Of a stretch of DNA of 64,000 nt, positions 1-12,290 are shown piece after piece. Both the position numbers and the translations under genes were made by a program. Source of the stretch: Geosiphon pyriformis (lineage: Eukaryota; Glomeromycota; Glomeromycetes; Archaeosporales; Geosiphonaceae); NCBI GenBank assembly GCA_016748015.1, contig JAAOMT010000699.1, forward strand, positions 1 through 64,000, read 5' to 3'. A model generated the notes under the pieces. That model was not told the DNA's origin. It ran no database searches and saw only the letters and a list, made by a program, of their open reading frames with translations. The first letter of the stretch is position 1; the number at the start of each line of letters is the position of its first letter.

Positions 1-3000
1 ATGTAGGCTTGGGCCAAAAAACCCACAGCTTCCTCAAGTTCCTAAATCATTTTCGACTAATAATTAGTGAAAGTTCAAGATCTCTCAACGATTTTAACAA
101 ACCTCGGTGTAATCCAGAAGCACTTGTGCTGCATCATGAAAAAGTCTTTTCTCCCCCAGAAGTTCTGGAAAATATTCTTTGATTAGATAATTGGAGAAAA
201 TTTTGGAAGGCTAAGAAAACCAACCGGAAAGCTCAATGGCCAATTTATATAAATCTTCTTTGGAAAATTTAAGTTGTTGGGCAATGACTAAAGCATCGCG
301 CCATAGACAAGCTTTTTTGAAAGCTTCTAAAGCATCGACCGGCTTTTCCGCTAAAGCATACGCTAAGATTGAAATAAAATAAAATATTGTTTTATATTGA
401 AGGTTGCATTTGCAAGTATAAAAATGGCTTACCCAACCCAGCTTCTTGGAATTTTGAATCTTGAAAGAGATGGTCAGCATACATTGAAACCACGATCTTT
501 GATTCATAATTATGAGATGTTCAATATTTGCATCAAATATTTAAAGCTCAATTGGAAACTTGCAGAAATTTGACATGCCTTATGCTTTTCAGGATTTTTA
601 GAAAAAATTCTTAATGCTGCTTTATACAGTTGATGCTTTCGAATATACTCAAAACAAAAATCGAGGTGTTTGTCGTCTATAATAATCAAAAAATTTATTA
701 GGAATATGCAAAACTAAATGAATCTTTGATGGGTTTTTTTGTAAGAAATACCAGCCAAACTTAAATTTTTCAAGGCCTTCTCAAAGCGTTTTAGATAATC
801 ATCAATTTTGAAGCGCTGATAATACTTTTCGTGAGATTGAAGCTCCGTTAAGAACGGTAAGTATTCACGGGGATCCTTATAGAAAATAAGTTTGAATAGT
901 CTTGGATGTTTTCCTTTTAAGTTTGAGAATTCCATTCTTAATACCAACTCTTTGAGATTGCTGAGCGACCATGAGGACGAGGCTGAAATCATAGAGACCT
1001 AAAGCGACATCGTAAAGTTTTTCGGGGTCAATTAAAAACGTGGTGAATTTGAGAGCAGATTCAGCGAAATCATGATCTTGGGCTAATCAAAAATTGTATT
1101 TTAGTATATATAAAAAGAGGATTTGTTTGGGAAATTAAAAGTTAATAGGAGTTTTTATAATCAAGCTTTAACCTTTAAGCTGGATCAACAAATTTAAAGC
1201 AGCTTCCAAATCCGGGGGAGTTTTTTGTATGTAAGTGGTCAATATTGATTGTATATATCGTCGTTGATCAACCTCCTCCAGTACTACTCTAATCGTATCA
1301 CATATTATATTAACTTTTCCAGGTGAATTTAATGGTTCCCTGTTTAAATTATAGCTAAGTTTTAGTTCGGCTAAAACAAATAACTTTTATGGATGATTAT
1401 TTGAGTTGATATTACCTGATTTTATGTGAAGATAATCTGGAGAGTTGAGGGTACAGAGAATGGGTAACATCTTGGTTCCTAGTTTGAAATAAATTATCCG
1501 TAAATATCAATATAATTCTTGCTATTCACACTTTTAAAATGTCATTTTACCGTATATTGGACAGAAAAAGATTTAAGTATTCAACTTCTGAAACTTGAGC
1601 AACGAACTCTTGTATATGTTCCAAGAAAGATTCAGGAGCATGATCATATAAAATGTTGAAATCAAGCTTGTGTTTGCGACATATCATGAAAGCAGATCGA
1701 TATTCGAGTCTGTGAAGGATATCGTGCTATTAGCGATATGAATAAAAATCGATACATAAGTGAGGAAGATTACCTATCAATATATTGCCTTACAGCACCC
1801 AAAACAAAAGCTCGTGGATAAATGGTTTCCAGATTGCCTCTGGGCATCTAATTTAATGAAACTTTGGTTAAGCCGTTTTTCTATCAAGCATGGATTAAAT
1901 TTACACAATTTACTTGTAGAACAAGAGACACGTCAAAATGAGACGCAATAATTATTTTAGCTCCTCTTTCAACACGGCGTCTTGATTCATCAAAAGCTTC
2001 TACAATGGCTTCAGAAGGTTTAAATTCTGGAATTCCAAATCATTATGGTTAAAATTATTTAACACTAGAAATACAGATAAAGAATGATGGCTTTTACCAG
2101 AAAGTTCAAGATGAAGTGAGATGAACCTGACGTTTTGATTGGAGGTTGTGAAAACCAAAAAATCATTGTGGATAAAGAAGGATGTACAATCAGCGGCAAG
2201 TATTATGTCATTGGCATATAGTTTATTTCCCTTGCTAAGACCTATAAACAAAAGCTGAACAAAGCTGGATTAAAATTATAGCCGAATATTCAATGTGAAT
2301 AATTGAAAATGAAGAAATTATTCGACACGAACATTTGTTGAACCTTCATTCCCCAAGCTAGTAGAGGAGATATATTCACAACATTCGGGAAAGCGTATGA
2401 GAGGATTGGGTTCAATTTCGATACAATTTACTTGATCAATTCCTTGATCGAACAAGACTACATGATTGAAGTAAAAATTGTCGAAAAAAGTCAAAGATTT
2501 ATTAAATTAAATGCAGGAAATTGGCTAACCTTTATAAATTGACCCTTCAACAGATTCAATAAATACTTCAGAAAGATGAGTATGAGTAGAAAGTCTTAGA
2601 ATGGTGCCAGGCGTCGAGCATCGAATTTGAGAGTCAATTTTAGGAGCCCCATCCTCATCAAAATATAAAGTTATTTTGATTATGAAATCTTCACAAGATG
2701 GGGAAGATTCCAAGCATAGGACGGTTTTACGATTGATCCAGATGATTTGCCTTAAAGAAACAACGGTTTCTTGCCCCAAAGGTCTAACAATAAACAATTG
2801 GTAAGAGAAAAACTGATTGAAAAAATATTAGCCAAACTAACTTGAAGGTTCCCAATAATCTTGGAGGCTTCATTGGAAGCCCTTGGAACAAAGAACTCCA
2901 ATCAAAGAGTGATATTTCATTAGTTGCTAAGAGAACAGCAAAGTCATTTCCATGATTTTCCATGGAAAAGGATACATCTACAGCTGGACGATCAAGAGGA

Positions 3001-5013
3001 ATATCAAAGGCACACATTGGAGGAGGAATATTTATATATCGGAAAGGAGTGACTAGGAGTGATGCTAAAAAGGAAATTCAGTGTTATATTGAAAAAAGAT
3101 TGCCATTTTTCACGATAAAAAGGAAAAATAAATACATCCATCAATAACAGCGACAGTTGCAGCGTTCTCTTTTGATATTTTGTTTGCGGTTAAAGTATCC
3201 CACACGTAATCGTGACAGTAGTAACCGTCTGTTGGTAATCAAAAATAGATGAAAGCTTTTAACATTTGAAGAATGGAAATAGCTCTGGAAATAAAAAGTT
3301 CACCTTCAGTAATATAATGTAGGCGTAAAGGTATTTCATTATCCCAAAAGATAGATATGATGGATTTACTAAGCACTGGTAAGATTTCTTGCTTTAAATA
3401 CCAATGATAATTACTTATACTCCACAATTGAACTAGTGAAGAAAATGGTCAAATAGTTGGTGATTTTTCTAGAGTGTTAGATGATCAAACGAAAACCCAA
3501 AATACCGTGTACGACTTGCGAATTATATTCCTTCCTTCCCAATAACAAAGCCAATATAGAAGAATCACAATTCCATAGTAGATCAATTACCTAGGAATAT
3601 AAGTTAGAGGCAATATTGATATTTTAAAAAATCAAGAAGACAAATTCCTACCCTATGTTTCTCTTTTTCACGCAGAGTAAAATAACCATGTCTTAGACCA
3701 TTTTTTTCGAAAAAACATATATCATGCCTATGATGTAATTTCTGTGAAGAGGCGATTAGATTTCCGAATGGCCTGTAGAATTCAAAGTTCCAATATGGTA
3801 CTGATTAACTTTAAATGATGATTTTCGAATTATGAAGTTGTAAATTATTTCTCTAACCTAAAAGCAAGAGTATGTTCTAATTTGTCAAAAGGTTCACAGG
3901 TACTTTGCAAAACTCCTGCACGGTTATAAATCCGAATGACGCGATGACCTATGATTGTCAATTGAATAAATTAACATGTAAATATTAGGAAATCGATAAA
4001 AAGGGTTGATTTATTACCTCTCCCCGGATCAATTGTTGAACAAGTAAAAAAACTCCCGTCGCCACACCAGGATATACGAGGAAGTAAATCATCATCATCA
4101 GATATTGTGTAGTCCGAAATATCTAACTTCTTTTGTGAGGCAGCTTTCCCTTCTGATCCATGAAATTGGGTTTCTTTTCGACCCCATCCTATGCTGATGG
4201 AGGCCGCTAATGAAATTGAATGGGGAAAATTCTTATTGAATGTATTATAGTTGGCTATTTTTCTAGGCCTCAATTCTACCTTCACCAGGATCCTCAACAT
4301 TCAGCAGAAATTCAGTTAATACTTCAAATTCCTTTGTTATAATTAAAATTGTCTCTTTGCCTGCGAGTAAATGATCTTCGATTAAATTTCCGTATAGCAA
4401 TGAAATGATAGTGAGAAATTAATAAAATTATCAAACACTGAGATCTAGTACCAGTGACTAGAACTCCTAATTCTTCGTCAGGACTCCATTGCATACACTG
4501 GATCCCTGATTCAACGCTGCCGACAATTTCTGGCTAAACATTTAAAATGAAGCATCAGCACAAATAAAATCAGCCAAAAATTCAAATATTGAGAACTTTG
4601 ACGCACAAGTTCTTTATCTCCAAATGGTTCATTGTGTAAAAGTAGGATCACACCACTTTTAAAGACCATACAACATGCTTGAACTTCAGACAAACATTTT
4701 ATGCAAATAATGGCATCTTTGGTAAAATCAAACTGTTGATTTGATAAGGAAGCCACCAAATTCATTCTAATATTGGCATTCTAATATAATGAAAATTTAT
4801 TTTAAATTTTATGAACTTATCCAAAAAAACCGATTTAATATATACATTATAGTTGGAAATTCGGAACAAATTAATAGAGAGAGGATTGTTTGAAAAGGTT
4901 GAAAGCAAAAGCTCTTTAGTTTCGGAATTAAAGGTCATATTAGTTTGGCTAGGAAGAACTTTATATCCTTCCCATGGAACGTAACCTCTAGTTAAAAATC
5001 TTAAACTTTTCAT
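1..5013 (-). CDS. ELP1: Elongator complex protein 1 (ELP1/IKI3), C-terminus cut by left edge
   Basis: ELP1 is the scaffold of the Elongator acetyltransferase complex, which modifies wobble uridines of tRNAs in the cytoplasm. The start ATG (5011-5013) opens an N-terminus [10 protein letters not shown] typical of the family. WD40-type propeller segments follow in many short exons, for example [13 protein letters not shown] near 4190 and [16 protein letters not shown] near 4050. The C-terminal solenoid signature is clear: LYDVALG then [14 protein letters not shown] (about 860-1010), [15 protein letters not shown] (about 300-340), and [12 protein letters not shown] at the left edge. Introns are short, AT-rich and GT-AG, so the gene appears as many small open frames. 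The last exons lie outside the window. It is divergent from the CYRI gene, with 713 bp between start codons. Family assignment is firm from several independent motifs; individual exon limits were not all resolved. Confidence 0.93.
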
Positions 5014-5110
5014 TCTGATCAAGGAGAAAGTGTTGAAAAATTAGAAATTTGAAAAATCGAGAGATCCCATCTATAAAATAAGCGTGAAACTTGGAATCAC
5101 ATGATTTCTC

Positions 5111-5302
5111 CTAAAAGAAAGTTAGGAGGTAAAATCCCCCCTTAAATGTTCTGGGGTATATATGAAATAAACCACTAATAATCCCAACTCCAAGTTGCCA
5201 GGCTGTGCAACAGACACAAATGGCCATGTGGGTGATAATTCCCGATAACGAGCCTTTTCGCGATTCTTTTTTGGCATATTTGTGCAACTTGGGGATTTCC
5301 AT
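5111..5302 (-). CDS. Small hypothetical ORF with one possible membrane segment (63 aa)
   Basis: An open frame of 63 codons lies just upstream of ELP1, on the same strand. It has a basic N-terminus (MEIPKLHKYAKKESRKGS) and then a hydrophobic stretch of about 25 residues containing CVCCTAWQLGVGIISGLF. I do not recognise it. The ELP1-proximal DNA (about 5110-5130, minus strand) holds CTAAC followed by a pyrimidine run and TTTTAG, which looks like a branch point and acceptor. The stretch could therefore be a 5'-UTR intron or leader of ELP1 instead of a gene. Composition is less AT-rich than nearby intergenic DNA. Confidence 0.25.
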   Translation of the reverse strand: MEIPKLHKYAKKESRKGSLSGIITHMAICVCCTAWQLGVGIISGLFHIYPRTFKGGFYLLTFF

Positions 5303-5726
5303 AGCTTAACACCAAAAAATTACCTCTCTTTAACCAAAAGCATACAATCTCCTTGGCCGTTACCCTTTCCTCGCTCTCTTCTAATCTTTCCTTCTATCTC
5401 ACTCTAATCTGGCATTCCTCTTATCCGTCCCACGATCTGTTTCCTCATAATCTCCAGGAATTAAAGTTGGGTGGTACGTTAACTACCTTCTTGGCCCTCT
5501 TTCATCCGAAACCTTCTTTTCCTTCACCCTAATCAAGAAACCACCAAAACCGCTTCCTGAAACTTATAGCACCTGGTAGTGTTATTTGGTCGGCTTTCCT
5601 ACCCCTTATAGCCAACGAATCAGGCCAAAAGAAACTTCTCATTCGACCGAACTACGCCTTTTTAACCTTTCTTGTTGTTAAATAAAGCAACATACCCGCC
5701 ACAAAGTCATCCTATAAACCGTAATA
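5303..5726. promoter_or_regulatory. Divergent promoter region between ELP1 and CYRI
   Basis: This stretch separates two genes transcribed away from each other. It is pyrimidine-rich on the plus strand (many CTT/TCC runs at 5320-5560) and clearly less AT-rich than repeat DNA. No recognisable consensus element was identified. Calling it a shared promoter is inference from position. Confidence 0.35.
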
Positions 5727-7336
5727 ATGGGCTTGGTACTTTCACATTTGGGCAAAGGGAGTGGTGACGCAATGGTGCCAGATTTGAATCTTGACCTGGA
5801 AAGTAAGTTATTTACTTTTTCGCTACAATATTCCCTTAATGCACTTTCAAATGTACTAAGTAGAAGTTTTCTCTAGAATCAAGCCTTAAATTTTCAATGC
5901 AAGTCAATTAATATTTTTGTTCCTCCGACCACATTTTTAGACTAAATTTTATTTTGTTTCTATTATTTTGAAAATCATAATCAACACATTTTTATGTTCT
6001 TTTATTAATTCTTTATTCAAGACGCCACACCAACACAGGCTGAACTAGGTCTATACGGTCACGTTTCTACTCTCCTTCGGCCTACTGATGCTCTTCTTGA
6101 TTCCTTGAAACGATATGAAGGTTGTGGAGAACTTATTCGAAAAGCAATATCCAATCCAACACCTGATAACGAAGAAGAGGCTTGGCAAGCTGTTCAACCT
6201 GCTGTTGCAAAACTAAAACGTTACTTTGAATATTCAGCCTCATTGGGTGAATAATGTACTTTTATTTGGTTTTGATAAAAATATTTCGATATTAATCTTC
6301 GAATTCAATAGAGGATGCTTTACCTGAACTCCTGAAAGCGCTTTGCGAGGGTAATGTCCGACAGAACATTGAACAATACCAAGCTCTTACGAAATTATTA
6401 GCAGATATATTGGATTTTGCGTTTGAATTTGATTATTTGAAGGTTTGCTCTTTATAAAATTTTTTTAAAACTTACATTGTTTAACAAAAAAATAAAAATT
6501 TTAGAATCATTATCTGCTTTTATAGATGAAAACCCCTTCAATTCAAAATGACTTCTCATATTATCGTCGAACACTAAGCCGGGGAAAACTCGCAAATGAA
6601 GTAAGCGATTTTTAAATAATTGTTCTTGCTATCAATTGGAATTTTTCTAAATTCGCAATTCTTTTACTTAAATAGACAGACCTGAAAACTGCTATGATTG
6701 AAGATGAGTTGGCCAACAGAATTGCTTTATTTTATGCATATCCAACACCTATGCTAAAAACTGTAACCGATGTGACTGCATTATTTGTTGCCAAGGTAAA
6801 AATTTATGAATTTTATTAAATTAGAAATTATTAATTTTTCAATTCAAATTTATTATAATAGAATAATCTAGGTAGAAGTGTATCGGAATGTTTAGCAGGA
6901 TTGGCAGCGGCATGTTACCATTCCGTAACAAAGAAGAGGTTATAATACGATTTTTGTTTCGCTACATATTATTAGTCAATTTTAATAGCTAATGTTACTT
7001 TGTTTTGTTGTTACAGAACTCAACGATCTGAAATGATCGCCTTTTGTCTACGAGTGATGGTTGTATCCATTATTTTATATGATCATATTGACCCTCAGGG
7101 AGCATTTAATAAGCAATCCCCTATCAATGTAAGTTAACTCGAAGAATTAATTTCAATTACAATTTTGAATAAATTTTCTAAATATTTTTTTTTAGATAAA
7201 GTCTTCAGTCAAGGCAATTCAAGCTCATGGAACGACTGAATACTCGAACCTGATGTCTGCTCTACGTTTCAATACAAAACATCTAAATGATGACTCGACA
7301 CCAAAGAATATAAAGCAGCTTTTGAGTAGTCATTGA
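5727..7336 (+). CDS. CYRI/FAM49 family protein (CYFIP-related Rac1 interactor)
   Basis: CYRI proteins carry the DUF1394 fold shared with CYFIP, bind active Rac1 and antagonise SCAR/WAVE-driven Arp2/3 actin assembly at the plasma membrane. The start ATG at 5727 gives MGLVLSHLG, with Gly2 as a candidate N-myristoylation site as in animal CYRI. Exon 1 is 5727-5802, exon 2 is 6022-6246 and exon 3 starts at 6312; further short introns interrupt the gene up to the TGA at 7334-7336. Spliced segments match the family throughout: LLRPTDALLDSLKRYEGCG, QNDFSYYRRTLSRGKL (with the paired arginines needed for Rac1 binding in animal CYRI-B), RIALFYAYPTPMLKTV and the C-terminal YSNLMSALRFNTKHLND. The predicted length is about 320 aa, normal for the family. 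Assignment is confident; function in this fungus is inferred. Confidence 0.93.
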
Positions 7337-8936
7337 AACAACATCAGGCTAGAGTTCCAAAAAGACGTTCAATAACCTTTCATTTATTTTTTACATTTTT
7401 TCGTACCCTATTAGTTTTGCTTCGAGTCTTTTACTTATCTTTTGACATCGCCTTTTTTTCGCCTTACGGTCTGAACTTATCTTTGGCCTACTAATTATTG
7501 ATGAGGTGTCGTACTGGAGGACGAAAGGAGTGGGCTGGCCTACTTGCTTAGCTCTTCCACTCCCCTTTTAATGTTATTTATTGTGGGCAAGCTTTATGTC
7601 ACGCAGTTGGTTGGCGAACCAGATTCTCCAAAAGTATTTTATATGTGATTGAGGATTTTGTATGCGACATTTATGTACTTCAAACCTCTCATTCACATAC
7701 AAGTAATTATGCTTTGGAAATGTAGATATCTATACAGAAATCGTTATTCATATCTTCAATTCAAGGGGGAATGTCTGCACAATGGAACAAACAACTTCTC
7801 TATAAATTTGATTTGATTTGATTTGTATGAGTAGTTGTAAAAGTAAAACTTATAATTTTGTTTTATGTTATTAAATGATATCTGTTCACTATTCTTCATT
7901 AGAATGAAGCCAATTGATCAATTTTCAACTGATGTTTATTTTCATGTAACACCAATCTTGGTTTTACATACTGAACATATAAGATGTGTTGTAATTATTA
8001 TTTTCAAAATTAGTTTATTATTTAATAAAATTATAACTAATTAATAAATAAACCAAAATAACTTAATTGTTTTAAATTAAAGACAATTTTAATGTTTGAA
8101 TTATTATTATGTAGCATTTTTAATATTTTAAATTTAGTTGTTATGTAATTTTTTAATTAAGTTTTTTTATATTTTTACAATTAACAACCAATATTTTTTT
8201 TCCGTATATAATTAAAAACAATTATGTAAACTTTATAATCTTATTAATAATTAATCTTCTAAATTTTAACACAAATTTTATAATTTAAATTATATAAAGC
8301 TGCTTTATAATTTTATTTTATAATACTTTTAATTAAAAACTTAATTATATTAACATAAATTTTTTTTAAAAAAATTTTTAATTAAAATTATTATTTATTA
8401 AACTAATAAGTACATTTTCAAAAAATTAAAATACAAGTTAACTAAAAAACTTAATTAATAAAAATTTAAATTTAAATAAATTAATAATTAATTTATTTAC
8501 TATTAAAAAACAATTAAAATTTAAAATAAATTTTAATCTGAATTTTAATAAAGTTTTTTTTTAAAATTATACAAAAATTTAAATTTTATTTTATTGTTAA
8601 AAATTTAATAAAATTTTTGTTTATATTATTTTTAATTTTAAAAAAAAAATTTACAAAATTAATAAGTACTCTTATTAAATTAAAATTATTGATAAAAAAA
8701 CAAATAAATTATTAATTCAACTTATAATTAATATATATATATATAAATTTAATATAAGTAAAGTTATTTTTATATACATTAATAATATTTGTATTAAACT
8801 AATATAAAATATTAAAAACCAACATATATAATAAATAATTTTTTTTTATTAATATTTAATAAGTAAAGTCCAATTGCTATCTAATATATAAAACCAAACT
8901 AAATGACTTAAACTAAATACAGTTTACACTTTTATT
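7337..8936. other. 3' flank of CYRI grading into AT-rich desert
   Basis: The first 500 bp are ordinary intergenic or 3'-UTR sequence with a short TTTGA tandem at about 7805-7825. From about 7990 the DNA becomes nearly pure A+T with homopolymer tracts and stops in every frame. I see no gene. Confidence 0.6.
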
Positions 8937-8940
8937 ACAT

Positions 8941-9769
8941 TGTTACGGGATGGTTTTCTTGTTATATTTAATTGCTGATATCCCGCTTTAATTGCAATCA
9001 GTCTTTCGTGAGTTCCTCAATTCTATTTGTGTGATAATGTCACTTGTTACACTGAAGGCTTTCTTTTACTGTTGCAATGTAAGTTATTCTTTAATTCTTG
9101 ATTGTTGTGTGTGTTTATGTACTCCTTCTCAGAGGCTGAACTGAAATCTACCCACTGTCTGGGGTCTTCTCTGAGGCTATCCTTGCAATTGCCTGATGTG
9201 TTTCTCTAATCTAGAAACACAGAATGTTAATAGTCTTTAGCGCTTTTCTAATTCTCACAATAAAGCTTTTATCAATTAGTAACAACGTGAATAATCTTGA
9301 TCAAGGATTATTCTTCCAAGGGATTCAGTTGATGAATGATAGTTTCATTCAATAAATAATACAAGTAAGTTTCTTAATACTTTGGGTTGTGATAGTTCCG
9401 TTTTAAATATTTTTTTTCATTTCTTTTTGATTTTTAAAGGTTTCTTGGGATATTTAATTTGAAAGTATGATTTGATAAGTTATGATTTTTATTACTTGAT
9501 TAATTCTTTCCCAATATTAAAACTACTGTATATATACATGTTTGTAGTTCTACGAGAAAATACTTTCTTTTTGATATTTCAACTTGGTGCTTGCTGCTAT
9601 CACCAATTGGTGTTGGCTGCTATTGTGAACTGGTGCTTGCCACTATCGCGAGATGGTGTTTGCTACTATGTTAATCATTATCTTTCTAAGATTATTACTG
9701 TGCTATATTATGATTGAATAGTTTGTATTATTTTTATGATTCTTTTTGCTAAATTCTTAAACCATAACA
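8941..9769. mobile_element. Solo LTR of an LTR retrotransposon (829 bp), orientation unknown
   Basis: The segment begins TGTTACGG and ends CCATAACA, an inverted terminal repeat with one mismatch, and has the TG...CA limits of an LTR. It is flanked by ACAT on both sides (8937-8940 and 9770-9773), consistent with a 4-bp target-site duplication. It is markedly more GC-rich than the surrounding desert. No primer-binding site or coding region adjoins it, so it is probably a solo LTR left by recombination. The single terminal mismatch (CGG versus CCA) fits a CpG transition. An open frame at 9472-9717 falls inside and is not considered a gene. Confidence 0.65.
9584..9674 (+). repeat. Tandem repeat inside the LTR, about 4 x 23 bp
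   Basis: Four diverged units of about 23 bp share the core TTGGTGCTTGCTGCTAT. Variants include TTGGTGTTGGCTGCTAT, TGGTGCTTGCCACTAT and TGGTGTTTGCTACTAT. They are head to tail within the solo LTR, where such arrays often sit in the U3 region. Confidence 0.75.
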
Positions 9770-9773
9770 ACAT

Positions 9774-10860
9774 GTAATTAACCACTTAGGTCAGACAAAG
9801 CAACATTAAATATTTATATTAATATATATATTATCACTCAAACCAGAAAAAAAAAACATAATTTGCATTAATAAAACTAATCACAAAAAATTCTATTATA
9901 CTAAGCAACTGAATTATATTATTTAATAGTATAGACACCATATTACAAAACAAATTTAAAACCAAATTATTATCTTTGACTAATTCAGCTTTTTCTATAT
10001 TTAATCTATATTTGAATCTTATGAATTATACTTTAGTATAATGCAATTCTATCAGATGTTTTACATATTTAACAATAGTAAAAGCAACTTTTGCTCTTTT
10101 ATCAAAAACTGTAATAATCTCTGCATGCCAATCTTTTAACACAAATTTTTTGTAAATTACTATATATAAACTAATATTCAAAGAACACAAAAAAAGAAAG
10201 ACAGCAAATATCTATTAATAAAATTTACTGTTTAGAAATTTCTGCCAAAATATTTTTCCAAACATTATTATTTTTAGCATAAGTAAAAACATAGTTAGAT
10301 AATTTTATTTCATCATACAGCAAATACAGCATACTAGAATATGTCTTATTATATAACTTCTTTTTAACTATTATTGGTAGCTTTTTATGTACAATTTTAT
10401 TAAATACATATGTTAATTGGCAAATTTTCTATTAGTAAATTCAAAAAGCATATGCAAGTTAAAATGCCAAACTCTTATAATAGCCAGTCAATTTATTTTC
10501 CTAATTAGTACACTTAGAATTATATTATAATCAGAGCTGGTTTTCTATTAAGCATAACAAATAAATCTGTATAAATTATGAACAAAATAACAAATATTGT
10601 CAAACACAGCTATTTTTTTAACCATTATAAACTATTTTTAAACTTTAATCAGCAAAAAAAAAAGAATATAAACAGTCTTATTTGTTATTATATTAGCTTT
10701 AATATTGTTTAAAATACCTGTATTACTTTTAATTTTTATTTATTTAACAAAAAAATCTTTATTTTTAATTAGATTAGGAACATGTTTTCTCTTTATTTAA
10801 TACTAATTACAAAAGTCTGGTGCAATAAACAAAATTTCAGATATATATGTATTAATAGCA
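9774..10860. other. AT-rich desert, probable downstream part of a decayed minus-strand LINE
   Basis: No gene is visible. The minus strand contains scattered short stretches that could continue the LINE relic to the right, but similarity is too weak to call. Confidence 0.4.
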
Positions 10861-12290
10861 ACTTGATTATTTAGATACAAAACTATTATACAAGAAGATA
10901 AAATACATTCTAAAAACAGAGCAACAGCTTATAATTCAGCTATTGTAGAAAACAAAAGCTTATGTACTTTAATATTATTATTTACATTTACAGCTAAAAA
11001 GTAGACAGTCACTTTACTAGTAATCTTAGTAAAACCAATGTATTTTAAAAATTTATTTATGTAGATCTTAATAGAACCAAACCAAATCTTAAACAATTCT
11101 TTCTGCATATTAAAAAACTTTTTAGATTTTAAAATATCTAAACCAAGTAACTTATTAACATTTACAGAATTAACTACTAAAGAATCCTTATTACTTAAAA
11201 ATTTTAATGTTAGCTTAAACCAATAAGACACAAAGTCTCTAGAATTCAATTTTTTTTATCAATAAAACATTTTTTAGTTCATTACAATTCCTTTTTTATT
11301 TAGAAATTTGTTAGCAAATGCAACTTCAAACCACTTTAAAAAAAAACAAAACTATAATACAAAAATTTTTCCAAAATATTTGACATTAAAAATCTGTTAG
11401 AACCATAAAATACATTGGGTAAATTGTTTACTAAAGATAAATTATTATTCAAAAAATACTTTACTGTCTTAGCCAAAAAATTGTTTACTAGATTAACATA
11501 TAACTTAACAGAAAACTGCAAAAAATTTGAAGAAAACTATCTCAAAATCTTTAAATTCAAGAATTTATATTTAAACAAATGCTTAAAAATACCCAATATA
11601 TTAAGAAAAACAATTAATAAAGCCATTTTTTTTTTAAATTACATTTGCTTAAAAAGCTTTAAACTATACAAAAATAGATAATGTAAAGTCTTATTAAGAA
11701 AGTCTTATAGCAAATCAGTCTTGGTTTTAAGATTTTTTTGATTATTATATTTTATTTACAACACATATTTAATAAAACAAAACTAAACTGTAATTAATAG
11801 TTAACTATAAACTGCAAAACAGCCAATATCAGATAAAAAAACTGCTTATTTGTAATTATTTTTTTCAATATTATATTAGAAAAAAACCTGATATTTGTAT
11901 AAGTCTGGGCTATATTAAACTAAAAATTATCTAAATATTTGTATAAATTACTATTTTTAACAATTGAAATTAGCAAATCACTAATTATTAATGAAGCAGT
12001 TTTAATATTTTGGTTAATAGAAATAGCCACTGTTTTTTTATTATTAATTAAAATATTATTAATATTAAAAAACTTATTAGCAATATTTAAAATATATTGT
12101 GTAAAATTTTGGCTATTCCCAATCCAAATTGTGTTATCAACAAAGACACTAGCAGCAAAACATAAAGTTTTTTCTCTAATAGCCTTAATTCTGCCAATTT
12201 TGACCACAAATTTAGTATTAACTTGGTATTTACATAAGTGTTTATGTCTTTTAACTTTACACAAAAGTGGATCATAGAAAATTCTTTAGA
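10860..12290 (-). pseudogene. Highly decayed LINE ORF2 relic (reverse transcriptase to RNase H)
   Basis: Minus-strand translation shows the same LINE family as the copy at 20440-27340, eroded to extreme A+T. From 12280 down it reads KRHKHLCKYQVNTKFV, then FVDNTIWIGNSQNFTQYILN and FFNINNILINNKKTVAI, which align with FVNDTIWVGSSQSTTQHILN and FFDINNISINNNKTVAI of the full copy. Around 10929-11249 the RNase H entry remains (SYWFKLTLKFL and KLLFSTIAEL, matching PAWFELSIRFL and STLTELMAIAL). Many glycine, arginine and aspartate codons have drifted to AT-rich ones. It is non-functional. Confidence 0.8.

Noticed and set aside
9472-9717. 81-aa open frame
   Set aside because: Lies inside the solo LTR and includes its tandem repeat; no protein family resemblance.
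10929-11249. 106-aa minus-strand ORF as an independent gene
   Set aside because: It aligns with the RNase H region of the LINE; it is a relic, not a gene.
11920-12277. Overlapping plus-strand ORF of 112 aa
   Set aside because: The minus strand carries the LINE RT homology; the plus frame is its antisense shadow.
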